25,372 nucleotides of DNA. It comes from Egaibacter sp046050465 (GTDB lineage: Bacteria; Pseudomonadota; Gammaproteobacteria; Burkholderiales; Burkholderiaceae_C). The stretch lies in the NCBI GenBank assembly GCA_046050465.1, contig JBJOPS010000037.1:1-25372 (forward strand), read 5' to 3'. Made by a program: the position numbers and the translations under genes. The notes beneath the pieces were generated by a model, which made no database searches, had not been told where the DNA came from, and was given only the letters and a program-made list of their open reading frames with translations. This document shows positions 1 to 6,080 of this stretch, in pieces. The stretch's first letter is position 1. The number at the start of each line of letters is the position of its first letter.

Positions 1-20
1 GCCAGCCTGCAAGGCAAGCA

Positions 21-122
21 AACAGCCGGAAAATCTAACTTCTGAACGGTACTGATTCGGGGTTAGGGTCAACAGCCGGAAAATCTAACTTCTGAACGGT
101 ACTGATTCGGGGTTAGGGTCAA
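21..122. repeat. Perfect 50-bp tandem duplication upstream of rep
   Basis: Positions 21-70 and 71-120 are identical, and the first two bases of a third unit follow at 121-122. Bases 1-20 do not match the end of the unit, so there are two copies. Each unit contains CTAAC and GTTAG as inverted pentamers about 22 bases apart. The array ends about 85 bases before the start codon of the replication initiator, where an origin or iteron-like region would be expected. Its role is inferred; a recent duplication or an assembly artefact is the alternative. Confidence 0.85.
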
Positions 123-139
123 GCCAATAGCTATACAAG
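122..139 (+). promoter_or_regulatory. Leader motif shared by rep and the abrB-like gene, copy 1
   Basis: AGCCAATAGCTATACAAG lies in the rep leader. A near-identical string (AGCCAATGGCTATACCAAG) lies in the leader of the MazE/AbrB-like gene at 1412-1430. The two leaders also share CACCATGTCTCA across their start codons. A shared operator bound by the AbrB-like protein is the simplest reading, but it is inference. Confidence 0.4.
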
Positions 140-204
140 CTCACATTTGTTCGCAATTTAAACGCACCATCAACCAACCATAGCCCTACAAGGCTGCTTT
201 CACC

Positions 205-1359
205 ATGTCTCAGATACTCCCATCCCCCACGCTGGCATCTACGCTACTCACCGACTACCTACTTGCGACAGCAGCAGTGAGGACTGTCCATATAGACCGG
301 ATTCACGTCACCGGGCCGCTTGACCACAAGCCACTCGGTGAATTGTTCTACAAGTTGTATGAGGGCGAACCAGTGGCAGTCGGGGCCAGCGCATTCAAAC
401 CCAACAGCAAGCGCAATCCAGACGAAGTCTATATTCGCTCACGGGAGGTACAGGCGAATGAACGGGCCTACATGCTAGAGTTCGACTGCTGCCCGCCCAA
501 AATTTTGCAAGGTCACAACTTCTTTGGCCATGGTGACCTGCTGGATTACACATATGCCATGTTCGACCGCCAGACCAGCAAGTTTGGTCTAGCTGTCGAT
601 CCTGGTCAACGTGAGGAATGGTTGACAGGCCAGGTTGGTGTGACTGGCGTTCACCTCTGCGCCAACTTCTGGTGCCAGCCGGGTTTGCAATTGCCCTTCA
701 TCAATGCGATAGACAGCAACAACTTTGAAGGCAAGCACCGGGATGAGCGGACCTGCATCACGTTGGGCTTTACCCCCAAGCGCCGCTCTGTTCACCACAT
801 GGCCACAGCCTACGCCAAAGATGTTCTGCTGCACAAGGAGTGGAAACGTCCTGGCCCGCTACAGGCTCGAATTATTCGTACCTCTGAACGGTCGTTTCGG
901 ATCGAGATCAAGCTGTATTCACAGTGGCTGAAAGAGAAAGGCCTTGAGTATGTAATGCGTTGGAAAGACGTGGACGTGAATGAAATCTTCTTCAAGATTT
1001 TGGCCCGCTACAACATCGCCAACGCCATCCAACCGCTGCTGACTGAGGACGAGCGCCAGATGCTCAGCAACGCCCAGCAGCGTGCCTACATGCTGTGGCT
1101 CAACGGTGCAGACTTGAAAGACTATTTCAGTCGCACCACGGTCTGGAAGTACATCACCGAAATAGAGGAGCTGACTGGCATCGACATGCGGGCCAACCGC
1201 CGCCCGGAGAAGTTGCCGATTGCTGACATGCGTGAGCTTCTGGTGCGGGACAACATCGTGCCGATTCCGCATTGGGCATATGAAAACCCGAAACGGTACT
1301 GGGCTCCGGGGACGGCATTTCGTGGCCGTGGCGACGACTTGGGGGCTTGGGCATGCTGA
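205..1359 (+). CDS. Phage/plasmid replication initiator, gpII/X-like
   Basis: The 384-residue protein resembles the replication initiators of filamentous phages (gene II / gene X family) and related rolling-circle plasmids. These nick the double-stranded origin to start replication. The clearest signature is KILQGHNFFG near residues 98-107, matching the LQGHN(V/L)FG block of that family, followed by a block rich in His, Tyr and Asp. The C-terminal part (about 255-384) is basic and helical. The ATG at 205 has only a weak AAGG 14 bases upstream. No coat, assembly or Zot-like genes are visible nearby, so this is a solitary rep module, an eroded inovirus, or the edge of a larger prophage extending left. 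The AbrB-like gene follows on the same strand. Confidence 0.8.
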   Translation: MSQILPSPTLASTLLTDYLLATAAVRTVHIDRIHVTGPLDHKPLGELFYKLYEGEPVAVGASAFKPNSKRNPDEVYIRSREVQANERAYMLEFDCCPPKILQGHNFFGHGDLLDYTYAMFDRQTSKFGLAVDPGQREEWLTGQVGVTGVHLCANFWCQPGLQLPFINAIDSNNFEGKHRDERTCITLGFTPKRRSVHHMATAYAKDVLLHKEWKRPGPLQARIIRTSERSFRIEIKLYSQWLKEKGLEYVMRWKDVDVNEIFFKILARYNIANAIQPLLTEDERQMLSNAQQRAYMLWLNGADLKDYFSRTTVWKYITEIEELTGIDMRANRRPEKLPIADMRELLVRDNIVPIPHWAYENPKRYWAPGTAFRGRGDDLGAWAC

Positions 1360-1410
1360 TCGCGTGCATGGCTGGCTTCGGCTTGCCAATGCCCACTACC
1401 AATTTGACTG

Positions 1411-1430
1411 TAGCCAATGGCTATACCAAG
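1411..1430 (+). promoter_or_regulatory. Leader motif copy 2 with perfect inverted repeat
   Basis: TAGCC-AAT-GGCTA (1411-1423) is a perfect 5-bp inverted repeat with a 3-base spacer, followed by TACCAAG. It lies between a TTGACT hexamer (1404-1409) and the AAAGGA ribosome-binding site of the AbrB-like gene. This is a plausible autoregulatory operator, since MazE/AbrB-type proteins commonly bind short palindromes in their own promoters. It is the second copy of the motif at 122-139. Confidence 0.4.
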
Positions 1431-1443
1431 AAAGGATTACACC

Positions 1444-1674
1444 ATGTCTCACGTCCGCCTCAATCGCTGGGGGCACTCTACAGGTTTGAGGATTCCTGTT
1501 GCAGTTTTGTCCGCTGCTGGGCTTTCTCCTGGTCGGTCTGTTTCGTTGCGCGTGCTGGACAACGGCGATATTCGGGTGCGCCCGGTGGGAAAAATCGTTC
1601 CCGCCAAACCAGAGAGCGCCAACACTGCCGCCACCACCGCTGAAGGCTCCGAATGGGAGCCAGAGCAATGGTAG
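1444..1674 (+). CDS. MazE/AbrB-family DNA-binding protein
   Basis: This 76-residue protein has the swapped-hairpin DNA-binding fold of MazE/SpoVT-AbrB proteins. The block VRLNRWGHSTGLRIP near the N-terminus followed by a Leu/Gly-rich segment and DNGDIRVRPV matches the MazE pattern (KRWGNSxxxRIP...L...). The C-terminal 25 residues are Ala/Thr/Glu-rich and probably disordered. I chose the ATG at 1444 because AAAGGA lies 7-8 bases upstream; an in-frame ATG at 1417 would lack a good site. MazE proteins are antitoxins, but no MazF-like toxin follows. A 46-codon reading frame starts inside its last codons (1668). It may regulate itself and rep through the shared leader motif. Confidence 0.75.
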   Translation: MSHVRLNRWGHSTGLRIPVAVLSAAGLSPGRSVSLRVLDNGDIRVRPVGKIVPAKPESANTAATTAEGSEWEPEQW

Positions 1675-1808
1675 GCCTGCTGCTGGACGTGACAGCACCG
1701 TCAGGGCGACCGTGGATCATCGGTCAGCCCATCAACGTTGCGGCACGGGACGCGGCCCATCTGTTGATGCGGGTTGTTCTGCTATGCGCCTGTGCCACAT
1801 GTGCATGA
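1668..1808 (+). CDS. Small overlapping ORF, possible partner of the AbrB-like gene
   Basis: A 46-codon frame begins at an ATG overlapping the last 7 bases of the AbrB-like gene, an arrangement typical of translational coupling in toxin-antitoxin pairs. The product starts MVGLLLDVTAPSGRPW and ends in a short Cys-rich hydrophobic stretch. It does not resemble MazF or any toxin I know. It could be a truncated remnant, a genuine small protein or chance. The next 160 bases, up to 1971, hold no convincing gene. Confidence 0.25.
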   Translation: MVGLLLDVTAPSGRPWIIGQPINVAARDAAHLLMRVVLLCACATCA

Positions 1809-1971
1809 GACCAGAATTCCAGTAGCGGATGTAGCGCCGAAGCTGCATATCGCACTCTACACGCCGCATCAGACCGCACGATGAGGACTTCGCGTCCAAC
1901 ATCCCTGATTGCTTCGACATAATCACTCAAGGAAGTCTTCCAAGATTCGCAGAAACCAATTCGATTGGAGC

Positions 1972-2820
1972 ATGAAATCTACCCATAAGCAGAGCACAGA
2001 TAAGTCAGATTACTTCGTCTCTGGCAAGCCAGTACACAGACTGTCCTATTGCGCCTTTCTGGATGTTCTGGGCTTCTCAGAGAGGATTCGCACCAGCTAT
2101 AAGGACGGTAGTGCGGACAAACTGCTGGAGAGTTTTCATCAAATTCTCGCAAAGAGCATCGCGAAGCTCAAGGAAGACACTGGCGAATCGATGCTCTATT
2201 TTAAGTCATTCACTGACAACGTTGTGTTGGCGCATCCTGGGTTCGGCGACGACATGGAATCCGAGTTCGGATTCATCTTGTGGGCCATCAACGAGTATCA
2301 GTTCCAGATGGCGCTGAAAGGTTTCTTCATCCGAGGTGGCCTGGCTGTGAACCAGTTGTTCATGGACGAAAACAGCGTGTATGGCGCGGCGTTGCTGGAA
2401 GCATATAGCCTTGAGAGTAAAGTGGCCGTCAATCCCGTCGTCGTCCTTTGCGACAACACTATGAAGCTGGTGGACAAGCACATTGGTTATTACTCCGGTG
2501 AGGTTGCACCCCAGATCAGGGATGTATTGAAAGGCCCTGATGGCCGCTATTTCCTGAACTATCTGACGGAATGCATTGTTGAGGGAGACGATCAAGAGTA
2601 CCTCGATGCCAAGTCCCTTCGTCTGCACAAGAAGCAGATTGAATTCGCGCTGAAAACGTATACCGCAGTTCCAACCGTCTTTTCCAAATTCGCGTGGCTC
2701 GCTGAATATCACAACTACTTCTGCGACACAGTTTCCAGCTATCCTGAATACAAGGACTCGCTGAAGGTAGCCACGACGCTCGCCGCCATCCAATTCCAAC
2801 GACTCGCGAAGAAAAAGTAA
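1972..2820 (+). CDS. Class III nucleotide cyclase-like protein
   Basis: This 282-residue protein carries the landmarks of the class III adenylate/guanylate cyclase catalytic fold. FLDVLGFS (29-36) corresponds to the first metal-binding strand, with Asp31. SFTDNVVLAHP (79-89) corresponds to the second metal site, with Asp82. RGGLAVN (121-127) and YGAALLEAYSLE (137-148) match the RxGI...G and dimer-helix blocks. The Asn/Arg pair usual in the last helix is not evident, so specificity is unknown. No membrane segment or sensor domain is seen; the C-terminal 120 residues are extra. Stand-alone cyclases of this style occur in phage-defence systems such as Pycsar; that role here is inference. The ATG at 1972 is preferred over an upstream in-frame TTG, though its ribosome site is poor. 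Confidence 0.65.
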   Translation: MKSTHKQSTDKSDYFVSGKPVHRLSYCAFLDVLGFSERIRTSYKDGSADKLLESFHQILAKSIAKLKEDTGESMLYFKSFTDNVVLAHPGFGDDMESEFGFILWAINEYQFQMALKGFFIRGGLAVNQLFMDENSVYGAALLEAYSLESKVAVNPVVVLCDNTMKLVDKHIGYYSGEVAPQIRDVLKGPDGRYFLNYLTECIVEGDDQEYLDAKSLRLHKKQIEFALKTYTAVPTVFSKFAWLAEYHNYFCDTVSSYPEYKDSLKVATTLAAIQFQRLAKKK

Positions 2821-2946
2821 GCCGCAATGCGCCCCAGCAAGCTCGATGTCATCGGAAACGGGGTCGACCTATGGCACACACAGGGGGTAGATCGCTGAAC
2901 AGAAGCTCGATTTCGCGAATTTCGTGCCTACTCGGGATCGCTTAGT

Positions 2947-3762
2947 TCATTCTTCTTTTGAATTTTCTACCACGGATGTCTTCTTCCGCGCGACACCAGA
3001 TATGGTTTGCTTGTCTTTTTTGAGGTCTCTCGCTCCAAGATGCAATTCCACATGTGTACCGCGCTCACGATCTCTGATGGAGGACTTGTTCGATTCGATC
3101 AGTTCACCTAGAGTCCCACGAATCGGCCCCATTATTTTTGGCAACTGTGGCACTAGGGCTACGAGCGCGTTCAGTGATGCGTTGCACGCTTCCCCCAATT
3201 CACGCAAGCGGTAAGGCATAACCTGGGCTGTTAAGAGCTGTATATGCGTCAAGCGGCTAGGCTTTGCATCAGCGAATTGCTTTGAATCGATCTGAATGTC
3301 CCCGAGCCGGTTTGAGCAGGCTGCTAGCATGCTGGCTGCTTCACTGTCGGCGCGGGCAAGTACCGCGAGCTGTTCTGGTGTTACCGTTAGTTCTGGAAAC
3401 TCGGGGCTATGAGCAAGTTCGATGATGTAAGCATCAATCTGATCGAGATCCTTTGGATTCGATGACTTGTGGTCGATATAAGCCTGCATGAACTGAGCAG
3501 AATGCTCAGCGCCATGGGCAATCAATCGCACTTTGCCTCCAACGGCAATCGCAGCAGCCTCAACTTCTCGCCACTCAGTCTTACGTACTCGCATCTCTGT
3601 TTGAATCGCAACAACGACTGCTGCTACTGCTGCAAGTGCCGTGGCAAAAGCTAATATCTTGTCAGTGTCAGGTCTATTCCAAGTTTTCGCCTGCTCGCTT
3701 GACACGGGCAATTGCCGCTCCGCCGTCCGACTGCGAATTTTCGAAGAAAGGTGTCTAGGCAT
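2947..3762 (-). CDS. Single-pass membrane protein of unknown function
   Basis: The 271-residue protein has a basic N-terminus of about 35 residues and one strong membrane segment (ILAFATALAAVAAVVVAI, near residues 36-53). A long, mostly helical cytoplasmic or periplasmic domain follows, and the C-terminus is highly charged and Lys-rich. I do not recognise the family. It converges on the cyclase-like gene with a 126-base gap, so the two are neighbours but not co-transcribed. The ATG at 3762 is preferred over an in-frame TTG at 3801. A membrane effector gated by a nucleotide signal is one possibility, but there is no recognisable nucleotide-binding domain to support it. Confidence 0.6.
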   Translation of the reverse strand: MPRHLSSKIRSRTAERQLPVSSEQAKTWNRPDTDKILAFATALAAVAAVVVAIQTEMRVRKTEWREVEAAAIAVGGKVRLIAHGAEHSAQFMQAYIDHKSSNPKDLDQIDAYIIELAHSPEFPELTVTPEQLAVLARADSEAASMLAACSNRLGDIQIDSKQFADAKPSRLTHIQLLTAQVMPYRLRELGEACNASLNALVALVPQLPKIMGPIRGTLGELIESNKSSIRDRERGTHVELHLGARDLKKDKQTISGVARKKTSVVENSKEE

Positions 3763-3984
3763 TTTTGCAACTTCATTTGTATGCGAATGCCTATTCGGCA
3801 AAGCTATGAGATCGACAAAGGATCCTTCATAGGCGATTATATTTACTGTCTGCTGAATTTCAGCTTTGCGTCGAAGGCGACCTCGTGATGCGCAAACTGT
3901 CGAACGACTGCAATCTGCGGCCCGTAGCGGATGTAGCAGCGGTAGCGGGTAAATTCTGCTGACATCGCTTAACAGTATTGCTCT

Positions 3985-4965
3985 TCAAAGCAATGACGGA
4001 ATCCGTCGCTTCTCTACTGGCCGGATGTAACGCGCCAGCGTTGCGTCTGACTTGTGCCCTGTCTGTTCTCGGATTTGGTAGGGTTGCAAGCCAACGATGG
4101 CCGCCGTGGTGACGTAGCCAGCTCTGAGGCTGTGCCCCGAGAACTCGTTGAAGTCACGCCCCGCAGCTTTGGTGGCGTGTTTGATAATCTGCGCTACGGA
4201 TTGCGTGGACAGCGGCTTATCGGACGCTGTGCCGCCACCCTTGCGAACCGAGCGGAACAGCCAGCCCGACTCGATCCCCGCGAGTTGAAGCCAATCCAGC
4301 AGGCTTCGCACCGGACAGCGTTCGGAATCGCTGGCCCGAGGCAGAAACACAGTGCGACCCTTGCCAAGCTGATCGGTCTTCGAAAACCTGAGCAGCACCA
4401 TTGCCCCTGCGTCATCCACTGTGAGGTCTTCGACATGTAGGGCCACGAGTTCGGAGCGCCGAAAGGCCCCAGCAAAGCCCACCAGGAGCAAGGCCTTGTC
4501 GCGGGCTGCTTTCAGCGGCTTTTGCTTGTCCAGCGTCACCAGCATTTCCAGCAGCACGTCTTTGGTGACGGGCTTGACGGCGCGTTGCCGGGTTCCCATG
4601 GTGCGCCGGATGCCGTTCATAGTGGACTTGACCACGGTGCTGCCCTTGATCGGTGAAGGCAAGCCCTGCCCGATGTGTGCGTTGTGGATAGCAATGCACC
4701 GCCGTTCCAGTGTGGCAACTTTCAGCGTCGCGGCGAACTTTGCCAAATAGGCCGCCACCATCGTACCTGTAGCCGGAACATCCCCGCCATGCTGGAGGAA
4801 GTGCTGAACGTCATTGGCATAGGCCCGCTTGGTGGCTTTTGATTGTGCAGCGGCGATGAAACCATCAACCGTGTTGATCTGTGGCTTCTCTGGTTGCTTT
4901 GCGCGTTGGGTGGTGGCCGATGCGGGCAAGGCTGCGCCAGCTGTGTGTGGTTTTTTGCTGTTCAT
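3985..4965 (-). CDS. Tyrosine recombinase / integrase
   Basis: The 326-residue protein is a phage-type integrase with an N-terminal SAM-like core-binding domain (about 30-115) and a C-terminal catalytic domain. All catalytic residues are visible: Arg169 in AFRRSEL, Lys196 in SKTDQ, His278 and Arg281 in GHSLRAGY, His304 in TGHKS and the nucleophile Tyr313 in ARYIRP. It should catalyse site-specific integration or excision of a mobile element. A terminator-like hairpin upstream (5011-5032) separates it from the two small genes on the same strand. The 183-base space downstream of the next gene's start (3802-3984) contains no gene I can support. Its attachment site cannot be assigned from this window. 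Confidence 0.92.
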   Translation of the reverse strand: MNSKKPHTAGAALPASATTQRAKQPEKPQINTVDGFIAAAQSKATKRAYANDVQHFLQHGGDVPATGTMVAAYLAKFAATLKVATLERRCIAIHNAHIGQGLPSPIKGSTVVKSTMNGIRRTMGTRQRAVKPVTKDVLLEMLVTLDKQKPLKAARDKALLLVGFAGAFRRSELVALHVEDLTVDDAGAMVLLRFSKTDQLGKGRTVFLPRASDSERCPVRSLLDWLQLAGIESGWLFRSVRKGGGTASDKPLSTQSVAQIIKHATKAAGRDFNEFSGHSLRAGYVTTAAIVGLQPYQIREQTGHKSDATLARYIRPVEKRRIPSLL

Positions 4966-5010
4966 TTTGGTTTCGATAATGGTGCCGTATCGCTACCAAT
5001 CGGCGGCGAC

Positions 5011-5032
5011 AAAAAAGCCGTGCGGCACGGCT
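5011..5032 (-). terminator. Rho-independent terminator
   Basis: Read on the minus strand, AGCCGT-GCCGC-ACGGCT is followed by a run of six T. It lies downstream of the two small genes at 5084-5820 and upstream of the integrase start, so it would end that two-gene transcript. Confidence 0.7.
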
Positions 5033-5083
5033 GATGGCGGGGTGAAGGTTGACGCTGGTGACTTTGGTGTGAAAGGCTCTGCG

Positions 5084-5458
5084 TCAGAACGTGACCATTG
5101 GCGCTTTCTTGGATTGAGGTGGCGAGTAGTCGGCGGTGTAATGCCTGCATGCGTGCGCTAGGCTGAGCAAAGCGGCGGCGGCATCTGCACTGTCCGCTAT
5201 ATGCCAGCCAAGAGCTTCAATCGTGTAGCCCGAAATTTCACTACCCACCTCGGGCGAGGCGTGCGCCAGGATCGTGCCCACGGCGGACAGACCCAAGTTG
5301 ATGGTGTTCATCACCGTTTCGGCCTTGTCAGCCAGCTCAAGCAACAAATCTGCGTCGGCGGCTTCGTAGTCGATGCGGTGATCCGAAGTGGTTGGTAGCA
5401 AGGGCAGTTGCAGCAGAAGTTCTCGCATGGGCCGCGTGGATGGTTGTTCCGTTGCCAT
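5084..5458 (-). CDS. Hypothetical helical protein of mobile element
   Basis: The 124-residue protein has no motif I recognise. It is largely helical, with an acidic, Leu/Ala-rich middle (LLLELADKAETVMNTINLGL, around 50-70) and no membrane segment or signal peptide. The ATG at 5458 lies 2 bases past the stop codon of the upstream gene, with AGGA about 10 bases before it, which indicates co-translation. A longer in-frame start at 5521 would run deep into that gene and is less likely. It forms a two-gene operon with 5461-5820 that ends at the hairpin 5011-5032. Confidence 0.6.
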   Translation of the reverse strand: MATEQPSTRPMRELLLQLPLLPTTSDHRIDYEAADADLLLELADKAETVMNTINLGLSAVGTILAHASPEVGSEISGYTIEALGWHIADSADAAAALLSLAHACRHYTADYSPPQSKKAPMVTF

Positions 5459-5460
5459 GG

Positions 5461-5820
5461 TCAATAATCCTGAGGCCTGAGGATAGTCGTGACCGATCTG
5501 TCCCATTCGGTGATGATCCAAATCTTGACTGGATGATCTGCGCTGCCGATATTGAATGCACTCAAGACACGTGCATCGCCAAAGGCAGATTGCCAGTTGG
5601 TCTCACGGTCTTCCTTGCACAACTCCCGCCAGTCCCCGGTTTGGTGCCGGTTCAGCAATTGCGGCACAGACGCGCTGTGTTCTTGAATCAGCGCCAACGC
5701 CGCAGGGGTTGCGACCACATTACCCAACGAAAACAAGGCAGGCGGTTCGTCACAAATCTGGTCGGGGCGCAGGTGCTCAAGCGTGGTGCCTGGCATTGGG
5801 GGGAGATGTTCGGTGGTCAA
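5461..5820 (-). CDS. Conserved mobile-element protein of unknown function
   Basis: This 119-residue protein matches a small family common on integrative elements and plasmids of Beta- and Gammaproteobacteria, sometimes labelled plasmid-related protein or, wrongly, restriction subunit. Diagnostic blocks are VVATPAALALIQE (near 35-47), GDWRELC (62-68), ARVLSAFNIG, and the C-terminal KIWIITEWDRSVTTILRPQDY pattern (roughly 99-119). The function is unknown. It is the first gene of a two-gene operon. Its presence supports the mobile-element reading of this half of the window. Confidence 0.7.
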   Translation of the reverse strand: MTTEHLPPMPGTTLEHLRPDQICDEPPALFSLGNVVATPAALALIQEHSASVPQLLNRHQTGDWRELCKEDRETNWQSAFGDARVLSAFNIGSADHPVKIWIITEWDRSVTTILRPQDY

Positions 5821-5849
5821 AGCTGATTTCCTTGGTGAGATTCAGCCGC

Positions 5850-6080
5850 ATGAGTGCGAAGCCAGAAACGACAAAGGGCCACGACGTATGCCGCAGCCCT
5901 TTTTGGTTTGGATGGATTGAATTTGCCCGCGACTCACGCGGCACGGCCTACCGCTGCCAGCATGGCTGGCGGTGCCGCAGCCATACGATAGCCAACCCCA
6001 ACGTTAACTGTCCATCAATCAATAACTTCGCCGAGAAGTGCCGAATGGACTGGCGAAAAGTCAAGGGGTTGTGGGAATGA
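5850..6080 (+). CDS. Possible small Cys-rich protein (weak)
   Basis: A 76-codon frame starts at ATG 5850 in the gap between the divergent small operon and the 3' end of the ABC ATPase, overlapping the latter by 20 bases. The product has five cysteines and several Trp/Phe residues (FWFGWIEFARDSRG), but I know no family. The frame contains a terminator-like hairpin (5873-5904) and a palindrome (5956-5970), which argue against coding. If it is not coding, the 240 bases 5821-6060 are simply intergenic. Confidence 0.2.
   Translation: MSAKPETTKGHDVCRSPFWFGWIEFARDSRGTAYRCQHGWRCRSHTIANPNVNCPSINNFAEKCRMDWRKVKGLWE
5873..5904 (+). terminator. Terminator-like hairpin
   Basis: AAAGGGC (5873-5879) pairs with GCCCTTT (5896-5902) across a 16-base loop, and the right arm runs into five T. 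No plus-strand transcript upstream is obvious, so the role is unclear. Confidence 0.35.

Noticed and set aside
1444..1808. MazEF toxin-antitoxin pair
   Set aside because: The first gene is MazE-like, but the following short frame has no MazF features, so a toxin-antitoxin call is not supported.
1822..3937. 14-base direct repeat GTAGCGGATGTAGC at 1822-1835 and 3924-3937, flanking the cyclase-like cassette
   Set aside because: No similarity extends beyond the 14 bases, and about one such chance pair is expected in a window this size. Not enough to call element boundaries.
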